NCBI RefSeq assembly: GCF_002994745.2
Contig: NC_037092.1
Location: forward strand, 16,421,501 to 16,485,500
From: Rosa chinensis
Lineage: Eukaryota > Streptophyta > Magnoliopsida > Rosales > Rosaceae
Reading direction: 5' to 3'
DNA length: 64,000 nt
The first letter of the stretch is position 1, and every line of letters starts with the position of its first letter. The notes under the pieces were generated by a model. It ran no database searches and had not been told where the DNA came from. It saw only the letters and a list, made by a program, of their open reading frames with translations. Both the position numbers and the translations under genes were made by a program. This document shows, piece by piece, positions 33,907 to 44,099 of the stretch.

Positions 33907-34075
33907 TATCTTGAAACACAGTACATGCATGAAGATCAGTAATAATAATGGATTGAACTATTGAAGTATCACTTTAGTAGTGCTTTTATCTTGAAACACA
34001 GTACATGCATGAAGACCAGTAATATTTAATAATATGGATTGTACTATTGAAGTAGCACTTTATTTATCCTTTAAA

Positions 34076-34350
34076 CCTGTAAGTTGAAAGGGCTCAATAT
34101 ATACTAATATATTTAAACATTAGATGATGTGAAAGCAACATGAGAATTCCACAGCTATATATGGGACCATCGTCATGGGTCTTCGTAATCGATCAAGGCA
34201 CTATATAAGCTGCAAAAGCATAAACAGAATGATAAGTAAAACAATTAGGCAACCCCATGAAATTTGAATTGTGAGCAGCATGCATGCATATATAGAGAGA
34301 GAATCATAAAGACAAATTGATCGATCAAGAAGACAAGAACAACGTAAGTA
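34076..34350. other. 3' flank of the lipid-transfer gene
   Basis: Includes ACTATATAAGC near 34200, a plus-strand TATA-like sequence with no gene behind it. Could hold a second exon of the minus-strand gene; none could be identified with confidence. Confidence 0.4.
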
Positions 34351-34728
34351 CTAGAGACTCGTAATATAATCTGAATATTGGGAAACTAAGTTACCTCCGC
34401 ACTTGTAACCCTTGAGATGTCTGGGATCCTTACAACGTTTAGGTATGGTGACTGCGATTACTGGGTTGAGGACACGACTCTGAAGTTCTTTAGAGAGCAC
34501 AATGGCACAAAGACAACGCTTGTCAACGCGTTTCACCAACGAGCAACACTTAGGAGAAACCGCGAAGCTCCCATCTTGTGCTGCTGGTCCACATGGAGCA
34601 AGCTTGTATACCACAACCTCTGGGTTACTTCCACATTCCCCAGCCCCATCAATCCCCACATCAAATCCCCAAAGATTGCCTACAGTTACTAGCACTGCTA
34701 GCATGATGACGATGAGGTACTTCATCAC
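34351..34728 (-). CDS. Non-specific lipid-transfer-like protein (eight-cysteine, secreted)
   Basis: 125 residues from ATG at 34728. A hydrophobic signal peptide (about 1-21) is followed by the plant eight-cysteine pattern: C32, C46, C61-C62, C72-x-C74, C99, C110. This is the four-disulfide AAI/LTP fold that binds fatty acids or lipids in the cell wall space. The spacing C-x13-C-x14-CC-x9-CxC-x24-C-x10-C fits the nsLTP-like family. The last 15 residues after KCGG look unlike family C-termini, and GTAACT follows the GCGGAG codons directly. The true gene may therefore splice there to a short second exon; that is inference. A TATA box lies at 34808-34815. Confidence 0.85.
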   Translation of the reverse strand: MMKYLIVIMLAVLVTVGNLWGFDVGIDGAGECGSNPEVVVYKLAPCGPAAQDGSFAVSPKCCSLVKRVDKRCLCAIVLSKELQSRVLNPVIAVTIPKRCKDPRHLKGYKCGGNLVSQYSDYITSL

Positions 34729-34807
34729 TACAATACCTCTCGATCACTTCTGATTCTGAGGATGATGATATTACTGGTTGCATACATGTTAGTCAGCTTT
34801 GTGTTGA

Positions 34808-34815
34808 ATTTATAG
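34808..34815 (-). promoter_or_regulatory. TATA box of the lipid-transfer-like gene
   Basis: CTATAAAT on the minus strand, about 80 bases upstream of the ATG at 34728. Confidence 0.6.
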
Positions 34816-34925
34816 AAAAACAAGAAAGAAAGTATTTGAAATTAGAGGAACTGAATCTACTACAGAAATAATATTATATGATTAACTGATAACATATATA
34901 CCATTCCATTTACCATTTACCAATC

Positions 34926-35156
34926 TGTTATTGTGTGTTATCTTGACACGTGTCACATGGCTGCTGGTCTCATGGATTAGTTAGGTAGGGTTGTTAGTTA
35001 GAGTGATAATTAGGTCAGTAAGCTAATTACTATAAATACCAAAACCCTAATCTGGTTGTAACTAATTGTTCCATTTTATACAAGCTCAGTTTCTATTTTC
35101 TAGTACTCTCTAGTTTTCTCTGAAGCTTATCTTGAAGCTTTTATGGTATCAGAGCC
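34926..35156 (+). repeat. Orphan Copia LTR with initiator-tRNA-Met primer site
   Basis: A 218-bp sequence begins TGTTATTGTGTG, contains CTATAAATACC (TATA) and leads into TGGTATCAGAGCC at 35144-35156, the classical tRNA-iMet primer site of plant Copia elements. It reads plus, whereas the Copia coding remains next to it (35180-36838) read minus. It therefore belongs to a different, mostly deleted element. Its left border is not confirmed by a target duplication. Confidence 0.65.
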
Positions 35157-35249
35157 GGGTTGAAAACTAATATCAATTGAGCCTTCAGTTTCATCAAAGT
35201 GGATGACAATGTGTGTGTGTCAGATGCATGAGAGGGAAAGCTCATAACG

Positions 35250-35470
35250 GAGGTTGATGTGAAATTAGTAGGAGCATGTGAAGGAATGGTAGCATTAGGA
35301 CATGTAGGAGGCATAGTAGCATTAGAACATGTAGGAGATGTTGACGTGAAATTGGTAGGAGCATGTGAAGGAATACATGAATAGTAACATTAGGACATGG
35401 AGTAGAGGTTGACATGAAAGTTGTAGCAGCATGTGCAGGAATACTAGCATTACGACATGTAGTAGAAGAG
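35250..35470 (-). repeat. ~85-bp degenerate repeats in the Copia A integrase-RT linker
   Basis: About three imperfect copies containing AGGAGCATGTGAAGGAAT, AGCATTAGGACATGTAG and GTTGA(T/C)GTGAAATT. On the coding strand they give an Ala/Thr/Ser/His-rich low-complexity linker. Confidence 0.65.
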
Positions 35471-35732
35471 ATACGTGCTGGGATAGTAGGCTACGTGTGG
35501 GATTGAGCAGTTGAAGAATAGGGCTGTACACAAGATTCCTGTAGCATTGATGCATGTGAAGACTAAGAGCCAGTGAAAGGAAAGGATGTTTCATCAAAGA
35601 AGACATGTCTCGAAATAATACACTTTCTTGTGACCCAGTTGTAGCAAATATAGCCTTTGTACCCAGCTACAAAGCCAATGAAGACACATTTTGCGGTTTT
35701 GGGTTGAAGCTTGTCAGTCTTATGGGGTGTCA

Positions 35733-35988
35733 TGAGAGCAAGTCCACCCGTTGAGGTTGGCTGGTCAAGACTATTCACTACTTTTTGCCTTTCATTTCCA
35801 CCTTTTTTCTTGACCAGTCAGATACTATTCACAAAAAGTCACCCTAGGGTCAATTTCTTGACCTGCCAACTGACATTTGGTGACTTTTTGTGAACAGTAT
35901 CTGACTGGTCAAGAAAAATGGTGTAAATGAAATGCAAAAAGCAGTGAATAGTCTTTACTAGCCAACTTCAATGGTTGGACTTGCTCTC
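35733..35988. mobile_element. 256-bp foldback MITE in Copia A, 3-bp target duplication
   Basis: Arms of more than 100 bp are nearly perfect inverted complements: AGCAAGTCCACCCGTTGAGG at the left, AGCAAGTCCAACCATTGAAG inverted at the right, and TTGACCAGTCAGATACT inside. It lies between TCA at 35730-35732 and TCA at 35989-35991. Removing it with one TCA puts the two integrase pieces in the same frame. A three-base duplication suggests a PIF/Harbinger-type transposase. Confidence 0.85.
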
Positions 35989-36838
35989 TCAGAGGATAGA
36001 AAGCACATCCAAATACCCTTAACAAATCAACTGAGGGAACCTTATTGTACAATTTTTCAAATGGAGAAAGCATTTGTAGGACAGTAGTAGGCATTCTGTT
36101 GATGAGGTATGTAGCAAGAGCACATGCATGATACCAAAAAGGTGAAGGGAGAGAAGTAATTTGCAAAAGGGTTACAGCTGTTTCCCTTATATGTCTATTC
36201 TTTCTCTCTGATATACCATTCTACTCTGGTGTATAGGGACATGAGAACTGATGAAGAATCCCATTAGCATTCAAGAAGGTCTGAAACACTAAGCTAATGT
36301 ATTCACCTCCCCCATCACTACACAGGATGTTTGTGGAAAAATGAGTTTTGACAAACGCACAAAGAGACTGAAAGTAAGGAAATACTTCAAATTTATTTTT
36401 CATTGGAAACAGCCAAGTATACCTAGTACAATCATCGATGAAAATTACAAAGTACTTAAAGCCGTCTGAGGACAAATGAGGAGCAGGGCCCCAAACATCA
36501 TAATGTAATATATCAAAAGGTGCTGAAGCTTGTGAAATTTACCAAGCAAGCATGCTTCACAAAGTATAGAATCAGCAGTAGTGTCACCAGAAAGCTGGCA
36601 CTTATTCAACATACTTTTGACTACTTCATTAGTAGGGTGACCAAGTCTTTGATGCCAAAGTAAATTTTTTATAGTTTTCCCAACATATGCAGTCTTGGAA
36701 AAAGAACTAGGAATAGTAGAAGATGATGTAGAACCAAACTTGAGTGGCAGATCAAATGGTATGGAGTACAGCCCATAAAGTCTTGGGACAATAGTTGCGT
36801 GTTCTCCCACACAATTGTCTTCACATCTCTTGCAAATA

Positions 36839-37324
36839 TGTACAAACCATATACATGCTCACAACATATGCATACAAGCTTTGACAACAATCACAAAAGA
36901 ACTAAAGCTTACCTTCAGCAATCATAGGCATGGATTCCATCTCTGCAGCTGCAAAAACGATCACTGAATATGGTCTTCTGTTACTTACCAACTTGCTTCT
37001 CAATGGACAGAACAATATGCAAAACATGGTAGTAATCAGGGACCAATTCATCTGTATATATATGAGACTTAAACCTCAAGAAGCTTCCCATTAAAGCATT
37101 CCTTGTCGGTTTAGGTTTCATTCTTAGATTCCTAATGTATCACAATCTTGTAGCCTTTCTTGTAGACTAAGAAATAGATTACTATCCTTAATGAATTGAT
37201 ACACTGCTTCATTAAGTTACTAGTATTGATTCACAGTTTGTATCCATGTTAAACTAGGTTTGACATTTAGCTAATCATCAATTACTTTATTATGATATGT
37301 GTTAAGTCCATATTTGATCTAACA
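36839..37324 (-). repeat. Copia B 3' LTR
   Basis: TGTACAAACC to TTTGATCTAACA on the plus strand, 486 bp, the same length as its partner. Confidence 0.93.
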
Positions 37325-37335
37325 ATCTCCCCCTT
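37325..37335 (-). promoter_or_regulatory. Copia B polypurine tract
   Basis: AAGGGGGAGAT on the minus strand abuts the 3' LTR. Confidence 0.85.
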
Positions 37336-37928
37336 GGACTCACACATATCATACTCGATGATTTGCACCAGAGCACATCAAAACCTACTTAACTTACTGA
37401 AGTGCATGCCAGATGACAAACTCAAATCGAAAAATGGTCAGATCACAGTTACTTATGCAGAGCAAGAAACAGTATACATTTTAACAAAAATGCAGAGTTT
37501 CAAAACCACAAACACAAGCTCCTGCAATCCACATATGTCAATCCAGAAGTGATACAATATATGTTAATGTGTATCAACAAGTAAACATATATTAGGGCCT
37601 ACTGTATGTTTCTAAAACCAGAAACTCAAGCAATTTTTCTGAACACTGATGGTTTAAAACATTGCTTGAACCTTAAAATCATGCTGTACATGATTTAAGC
37701 CATCTGATAGCAAGTATGACATTCAAAACAAGATGATAATTTCCAAAATAAAACAATAAAGCTGCAGCAAAACCATATTTGGAAATACCTAGAAATTTTA
37801 TTGATAATAATAAACTGTCATTACAAATAAGTTGTGATAAACAAATCAAAAGATCACAACTGAAAATACAAGAACTCAAAAAGCCTTAGAATTTTAAATG
37901 CTCCAACTGGACTAACTCTCTACTGAAC

Positions 37929-39537
37929 CTAAGCATCTAGATTAGCTAAAACTCCAATGCTTGTTGTATGCTTCTGGAATGCTGCTATTGACAAGGCCTT
38001 CGTGAAAGGATCTACTGGCTGTGAATTTGTGTCAATACTCAAAACAGCTATTTCACCATACTTTACTCTTTCTCTAACACTATAATACTTTAGGTCAATG
38101 TGTTTGGAATTATTTGATCTTTTACTGTTCTTAATTACTAAAGTAAACAGTTGCTTCATTATCACAATAAATCACAAGTGTACCAGTCACAATGTGACTC
38201 AACACTTTAGTATGCATCAAAAAATTCCTGATCCAAAGTTCTTCACACATAGTCTCATACACTGCAATAAATTCAGCTTACATGGTGGAGGCTGAAACTA
38301 GAGTTTGCTTCATGGTTTTCCAGGCAACTGCACCTCCTGCAAGCATAAACACATATCCACAAGTCGACTTCTTGGAGTCTGGATAATTCTCCACAAAATC
38401 ATAATATGAAAATCCAACAAGCTTCAGATCCTGCACTTGTCTATACACAAGCATGTGACTTTTAGTTCTCTGCAGATACCTCAACACTTTCTTCCTAGCT
38501 ACCCAATGCTCATGGCCTGGATTGAATTGAAACCTTGATAAAATCCCTACTGTAAAAGACAAGTCTGGCTTAGTGCAGACTTGTGCATACATGAGACTTC
38601 CTACAAGTCTGGCATAAGGCTTTGACTCCATATTTTGCTTTTCAACATCACTATTGGGACTTTGCTTCTTGGTTAGTTTATCTCCTTTGGACATGGGGAC
38701 TTCTCCAGCTGCACAGTTCTCCATACCAAATCTCTTTAGAATTTTGGTAACATAATTCTGTTGAGACAATCCAAGTAGTCTCTGTGTCCTATCTCTTTTA
38801 ATCTCAATACCTAGTACATAGGATGCTTCTCCTAAGTCCTTCATGTCAAAATTCTTTGACAGAAAACTCTTGGTATCTTTAAGCAATTTAATGTTACTGC
38901 TAGCCAAAAGTATATCATCCACATAGAGTACCAGAAAAATAAAATTGTTCCCAACTGTCTTCAAATAAGCAAACTCATCAACAAGATTTTCTGTAAATCC
39001 AAAAGTAGAAATCACATAATCAAATTTCTTGTACCACTGTTTAAAAGCTTGTTTAAGGCCATAAATTGATTTTCTTAACTTACACACTAAGTTTTCACTT
39101 CCAGCTTGTACAAACCCTTCTGGCTGCCTCATATAAATCACTTCATCTAGTTCACCATTCAAGAAAGTTGTTTTAACATCCATCTGGTGCAGCTCTATAT
39201 CAAAATGAGCCACTAAAGCCATGATTATCCTAAACGAGTCTTTTGTAGAAACTAGAGAAAAAGTCTCAGTAAAGTCAATGCCCTCTTTCTGTGTGAAACC
39301 CTAGGCAACTAATCTTGCTTTATGTCTCTCTACATTACCATTTGCATCTCTTTTGGTTTTGAAAACCCATTTACAACCTATAAGCTTCTGTTTGGGGTCA
39401 GGTTCAACTAATTCCCAAACTGCATTTTGGCTCATGGAATTAATTTCTGCTTCCATTGCTAGCTGCCATTGATGAGATTCACTACTTTCAATGGCCTGAT
39501 TAAATGTAGTTGGATCATTGTCCTCTGCACAGTCCAT
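37929..39537 (-). pseudogene. Copia B reverse transcriptase and RNase H
   Basis: 39301-39537 starts the RT (WQLAMEAEINSM, CKWVFKTKRDANG, HKARLVA). 38278-39222 holds the catalytic part (DVKTTFLNGELDEVIYM, SIYGLKQA, and an intact LYVDDILLA loop), then YARLVGSLMYA and the start of RNase H. 37929-38165 is the RNase H end (SKHIDLKYYSVRE, DPFTKAL). Stops or shifts at about 39225-39300 and 38277 break the frame. The catalytic aspartates are intact, unlike in the Athila copy. 37336-37928 below the RNase H holds no further gene. Confidence 0.9.
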
Positions 39538-39659
39538 TTCAATTTCTGCTTCTTGCAGATAAACAATGTAGTCACTCTCTTCCCCCCCCCATAAGTTAGT
39601 TTTCTTGCTCTCTGTGATCTTCTAGGCTGAGCTACTGGAGGATTTTGAGGTTCTTCATT

Positions 39660-39800
39660 AGGGATTTGTTCAGGTACTTGATCAGTTACTTGACCAGTTA
39701 CGTGGCCAGTTACTTGACCATGTACAGGTACTTGGTCAGTGACATGGTCAGTTACTTGACCAGGTACCAGGTACAGTTACTTGGTCAGTGACTTCCTGTT
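39660..39800 (-). repeat. Copia B coding repeat (V-T-D/G-Q units), cluster 1
   Basis: About ten copies of a 12-base unit around GTAACTGGTCAA on the coding strand, translating as V-T-D-Q, V-T-G-Q or V-P-x-x quartets in the linker between integrase and RT. On the plus strand it reads AGTTACTTGACCAGTTAC. A frame change lies inside the array near 39755. Related clusters occur in the leader at 42905-42963 and 43490-43545. Confidence 0.78.
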
Positions 39801-40900
39801 CTAAAGGCAATGCTACACTTATATTCTCATCTGACACAATTTCCTTAAAATCTAAGGTTAAATCCTCAAAATTTGTATTGTGAACTTTTTCACTTAGAAA
39901 CTTTACTTGATGTGTTTCAAAAATTCTAGGTGAATGATGAGCAGAATATAATTTATAACCTTTAGATTTATCTGGATAACCTATAAAATAGCAACTAACA
40001 GTTTTGGGATCAAGTTTATTCAAGCTTGGATTATATATCCTACCTTCTGCAGGACATCCCCAAACATGGCAGTGATGAAGACTAGGTTTCCTGCCACACC
40101 AAAGCTCAAAAGCAGTTATTTCTATAGCTTTACTAGGTGTCCTGTTGCATATGTAATTTGCAGTTTTTAAAGCCTCAAACCACAGAAATTTTGGCAAACC
40201 AGTTGTACACATCATGCATCTAACCATGTTCAAAAGAGTCCTATTCTTTCTCTCTGCAACACCATTCTGTTGTGGATTTTATGGTGTTAAATATTGAGCT
40301 TTAATTCCATTGTCTTGCAAAAACAAGGAAAATGGACCCTTTTGTTGGCCGGATTCAGTGTACTTTCCATAGAACTCTCCCCCTCTATCTGACCTTACTG
40401 TTTTGATTTTTTTTTCTAGTTGATTTTCTACCTCAGACTTAAAGATTTGAAAGGCTTTCAATGCTTGTGCCTTTTCTGAAAGTAGATAAATATAACTGTA
40501 TCTAGAAAAGTCATCAATGAATGTGATAAAATACACATTCCCACAGATAGTTTGGTGCCTAAATGGACCACATATATCAGTGTGCATGAGTTCTATTAAA
40601 TTTTGGCTTTTATATGCAGTCTTCTTTCTAGTATTGGTTATTTTTTCCTTAAACCATTCCACACAGTCTGTTAGATCATAAAAATCAAGTTCATTTAGGA
40701 TTTTGTTTTTCACCAAAATTTTCAATTTCTCTTTTGAAACATGGCTGAGTTTTCTATGCCATAAAAATGCAGACTTTTCATTTAGCTTGGTTCTTTTAAC
40801 ACCTGTTAAAGTGCTAGTACTGTTTGTGTTATCTTCAACAAGTAAAATTTCTTGTTGAGCCATTGAACAACTTAACTGTAAATAATCATTCGAGATAACG
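39748..40900 (-). pseudogene. Copia B GAG-pre-integrase and integrase
   Basis: GAG-pre-integrase: FLWHRKLSHVSKEKL near 40760. Integrase core: MHTDICGPF near 40580, FIDDFSRYSYIYLL, and SDRGGEF near 40390. A stop at 40279-40281 follows DNGIKAQYLTP. The frame resumes at 40233 (MNMVRCMM ... FLWFEALKTANYICNRTP) and ends with VSCYFIGYPDKSKGYKLY. In a working element this enzyme joins the cDNA ends to the host chromosome. Confidence 0.9.
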
Positions 40901-42089
40901 CCAGAACCAATTTGAACATAATTTTTAGAAATAAGAATTCCATTATTATCAATAACAAGTCTACAACCAGATTTTACTAAAAGAGAAACTGAAACCAAAT
41001 TCCTTCTCATGGAAGGTACATAAAAAATATTATCCAAAACTAACAATTTTCCTAATCCTAGATCAAGCTTTAAGGTGCCAATAGCCTTGACTGCCACTCT
41101 CATGCCATTGCCCACACACAAGTTCACTTCATCACTTTTTGGGATTCTCCTCCTTATGAATCCTTGCAAGGAATTAGTAATATGAATAGGTGAACCTGAA
41201 TATATCCACCAAGACTGTGGTTCAACATTTATAAGATTAATTTCTAAGGAAAAAACTGTATTAGAAAAAATCTTACCCTTTTTGGCTAACCAGTTCTTAT
41301 AGCCAGTGCAGTCCTTTTTCATGTGACCTACTCTTTTGCAAAAGTAGCACTTGAACCTGAATGGCCTCTTTTCCTTGGTCACTGCAGCTGTTGAACTCTT
41401 AGTTATGGCTTTGATAGGCTTGAGCTTATTCTGGGGCTTTTTCCTTTTAGGCTTCTCAATGAGGTTAATGGTTGTAGCAGGTTCCTTTTCTTCCTTGATC
41501 CTAGATTCCTCATCCACACAGATGGATATAAGTTCATCTAGAGTCCAGTTTCCCTTTTGAGAGTTGTAACTGGTCCTAAGATGACTAAAACTATTAGGCA
41601 AGGAATAATGCACTACCTGCTCATCCCTAACCCCCATCAAGAGCTCCCGAAGTCTACCATTTATATTGATCATCTTCATAATATGCTCTCTAACTCCCCC
41701 TTAACCCATGTACTTCAAACATGAAACTCCTTGGTTAGCCTAGCTGCTTCTGCTTTTTCACTTTCTTTAAACTTAGCGCCTATGAGTTCCAGAAAATCTT
41801 ATGCTAGTTCAAGCTCTTCTATACTTCCCCTGACAGTCTTGGACATAGAGGTACGAATGAGGTTCTTAGCCATTCTATTGGATCTATGCCACTTCTTGTA
41901 AAGGTCCGTTTCTTTCTTGGTGCTCTTTTCATTCAACTCTTCAGGCTTATCCTCAGTAAAGCAATAGTCTATATTCTCATGCATTCCCATATAGTTCTCT
42001 GCAGAATCTAGCCAAGCTCTATAGTTGGTTCCAGTTAACATCAAGACACTGTTCAAGTTCATGTAAGAGTTACCTAAGGAGCAAAACAA
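40901..42089 (-). pseudogene. Copia B gag and protease
   Basis: 41799-42089 is the gag start (LTGTNYRAWLDSAENYM), ended by a stop. 40901-41679 continues with WTLDELISICVDEESR, the zinc knuckle CYFCKRVGHMKKDC (about 41300-41345) and the protease. The protease active site reads WWIYSGSP. The codon at 41200-41202 is Tyr where the family has the catalytic Asp (D-S-G), so the protease should be dead. Confidence 0.88.
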
Positions 42090-42233
42090 AAATTCATGTG
42101 AGTTCTCAATTTGTAAAGAAAATAACTTTAAGTTTTCTGTGTTTTATTTAGCTTTAAGCAATCAAAACAAGAACATACAGAAAACCTAAACATTCATACT
42201 TGCATTCATGTTAGTCCATAACAAAAACAATAT

Positions 42234-42645
42234 GGCTAAATACTGATTACTACCTTGTAGTTTGGGTCCAAAATCAATTCAGTCCCTGAACTTCTAATTT
42301 CATCAAAAACACCCCTGCACTTTCAATTTTGATATAGTAGGTCCAATTTGTTAGTTTTCCAATAATTGAAGTTATTTAACTTGTTAACGTGGCTCATATA
42401 TGGCCTATGTTTTATGATGTGGTGTCGAGGTGGCCTGCATAGTCAATTTAGGAGTGAGTCCTACTATAAAATAAATAATTTTTTAACAAATAATCCAACT
42501 ATAACTTGAACTCATAACAGACTATTAACGAATTGGACCTATTAGATCAAAATTGAAAGTGCAGGGGTGTTTTTGTTAAATTAGAAGTCCAGGGACTGAA
42601 TTGGTTTTGGACCTAAACCACAGGGTAGTAACTAGTAATTAGCCC
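42234..42645. mobile_element. 412-bp MITE in the Copia B leader, 10-bp target duplication
   Basis: Left GGCTAAATACTGATTACTAC and, inverted right, GGGCTAATTACTAGTTACTA; inverted identity extends about 115 bp through CAATTCAGTCCCTG and ACACCCCTGCACTTTCAATT. Flanks AAAACAATAT lie at 42224-42233 and 42646-42655. A 9-10-bp duplication fits a Mutator-type transposase. Confidence 0.88.
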
Positions 42646-42904
42646 AAAACAATATTAAGCATCACTTTTGAGCAGAAACTTAATATCCTGTAGTTCTTTA
42701 TCAATATGTCATGCTTAATCAAAACATGTTATCCAAGGAAATTCATCCACATCTTTAGACAGAAGAAAAATTTCCAAGTATCCAAATATATTTCCATTAA
42801 GCATGCATACTGTTGTCTTGCATTCTAAAACCACACTTAACCACTTCTTTGGAAGATAAAACTGAAGCACAGTTTTAAAACACAAAACACAATTTCAGTT
42901 TTGT

Positions 42905-43545
42905 TACTCGATCAGGTACAGTTACTTGGTCAATTACTTGATCAGTTACACGTACCTGATCAGTGTTTTCTGCCAACATCAATGAAGGATGCTTTGTGCA
43001 TCATAATCACTTATGCCAACAAAAAACCACAAAACATATGAGCTCTTTTACTTTACATTCTATCCAGATTCATCCTTGTAAGAAAATTAAGCTCTTGTAT
43101 CTGTCAACTTTAACAACGTGTAAACAAATTCTGGGAGATTTTTGGTCTTCATACAATTTTACACAATGACAGATACAATACCATAACATAAATCAATTCA
43201 ACTTGCATATTCAAACATAACCAAAATTGATTCGATTCCAAGAAACCACAGAGCAATCAAGAAATTGTAAATTTCATCCGGTCACCATCTACTCTAGCCT
43301 AACGCACACCGGGAATGCAACTAGGGTTCTTGAGCACAATCAAAACTCAATTATCATGCTATGAATCGAAATCAATCTTACAGAAAAACCTGTTTTTGCT
43401 TTTTCCCTAATTTGCTGCTAAAAATCACAGCGGAAGCGTGAATTTGATAATTAACCAGATGCAGCAATCGACTTAAGTAACTTACCTTTGATCAGGTACA
43501 TGACCAGTTACTTGGTCAGTTACCTGACCAGTTACTTGGTTCGTA
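42905..43545 (-). repeat. Copia B leader repeats, clusters 2 and 3 (42905-42963, 43490-43545)
   Basis: Two short clusters of the same GGTCAGTTAC / GACCAGTTAC unit as the coding linker. Cluster 3, about 50 bases inside the primer site, contains GGTCAGTTACCTGACC, a perfect six-pair hairpin with a TTAC loop. Confidence 0.75.
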
Positions 43546-43595
43546 AAGCAAAAACCCTCTCCCTTTTTTTTTTTTTTTTTTTGTGTGAGCCTATA

Positions 43596-43606
43596 CTCTG
43601 ATACCA
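43596..43606 (-). promoter_or_regulatory. Copia B primer-binding site (tRNA-iMet)
   Basis: TGGTATCAGAG on the minus strand, two bases inside the 5' LTR. Confidence 0.9.
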
Positions 43607-43608
43607 AT

Positions 43609-44094
43609 TGTATAAACCATATACATGCTCACAACATATGCATACAAGCTTTGACAACAATCACAAAAGAACTAAAGCTTACCTTCAGCAATCATAAGCA
43701 TGGATTCCATCTCTGCAGCTGCAAACACGATCACTGAATATGGTCTTCTATTACTTACCAACTTGCTTCTCAATGGACAGAACAATATGCAAAACGTGGT
43801 AGTAATTAGGGACCAATTCATCTGTATATATATGAGACTTAAACCTCAACAAGCTTCCCATTAAAGCATTCCTTGTCGGTTTAGGTTTCATTCTTAGATT
43901 CCTAATGTATCACAATCTTGTAGCCTTTCTTGTAGACTAAGCAATGGATTACTATCCTTAATGAATTGATACACTGCTTCATTAAGTTACTAGTATTGAT
44001 TCACAGTTTGTATCCATGTTAAACTAGGTTTGACATTTAGCTAATCATCAATTACTTTATGATGATATGTGTTAAGTCCATATTTGATCTAACA
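43609..44094 (-). repeat. Copia B 5' LTR
   Basis: 486 bp, TGTATAAACC to TTTGATCTAACA on the plus strand, followed by the duplication AAATA at 44095-44099. Confidence 0.93.
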
Positions 44095-44099
44095 AAATA

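Larger units (their letters stand above)
33305..34075. repeat. Tandem array (~80-90-bp unit, about 4.5 copies) interrupted by two MITEs
   Basis: The unit contains TTTAGTAGTGCTTTTATCTT, GAAACACAGTACATGCATGA, AGACCAGTAATAATAATGGA and TTGAACTATTGAAGTAGCAC. Copies start near 33308, 33590, 33667 (short), 33692 and 33973. The first and fourth units are split by the insertions 33391-33561 and 33711-33906. Confidence 0.82.
35180..36838 (-). pseudogene. Copia remnant A: GAG-pre-integrase, integrase and linker
   Basis: Minus strand. 36445-36810 holds the GAG-pre-integrase zinc block (LLWHQRLGHPTNEVV ... CEACLLGKFHKL). 36221-36475 holds the integrase core (FVIFIDDCTRYTWLFP, then SDGGGEY). 35909-36166 continues the core (PFWYHACALATYLINRMP, VFGCAFYPL). 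35563-35778 is the integrase end (CVFIGFVAGYKGYICYN, HVFFDE). A MITE at 35733-35988 splits the last two. The linker is repetitive, and no reverse transcriptase remains. On the right it is cut by Copia B; beyond 44099 no coding could be recognised. Confidence 0.88.
42090..43595 (-). other. Copia B 5' leader
   Basis: About 1.5 kb between primer site and gag (1.1 kb without the MITE). It contains repeat clusters at 42905-42963 and 43490-43545 and a T-run at 43564-43582. A stretch near 43260-43340 (CACCATCTACTCTAGCCTA, CCGGGAATGCAA) is shared with Copia D at 59385-59445. No gene. Confidence 0.75.
36839..44094 (-). mobile_element. Copia element B, structurally complete, inserted in Copia A
   Basis: LTRs of 486 bp at 36839-37324 and 43609-44094 differ at roughly ten positions by eye. 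The target duplication AAATA is at 36834-36838 and 44095-44099. Minus orientation follows from the primer site at 43596-43606 and the polypurine tract at 37325-37335. Gene order gag, protease, integrase, reverse transcriptase, RNase H is the Ty1/Copia order. Stops interrupt gag, integrase and RT, so this copy is defective. It carries a MITE in its leader (42234-42645) and three clusters of an unusual repeat. Confidence 0.94.
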
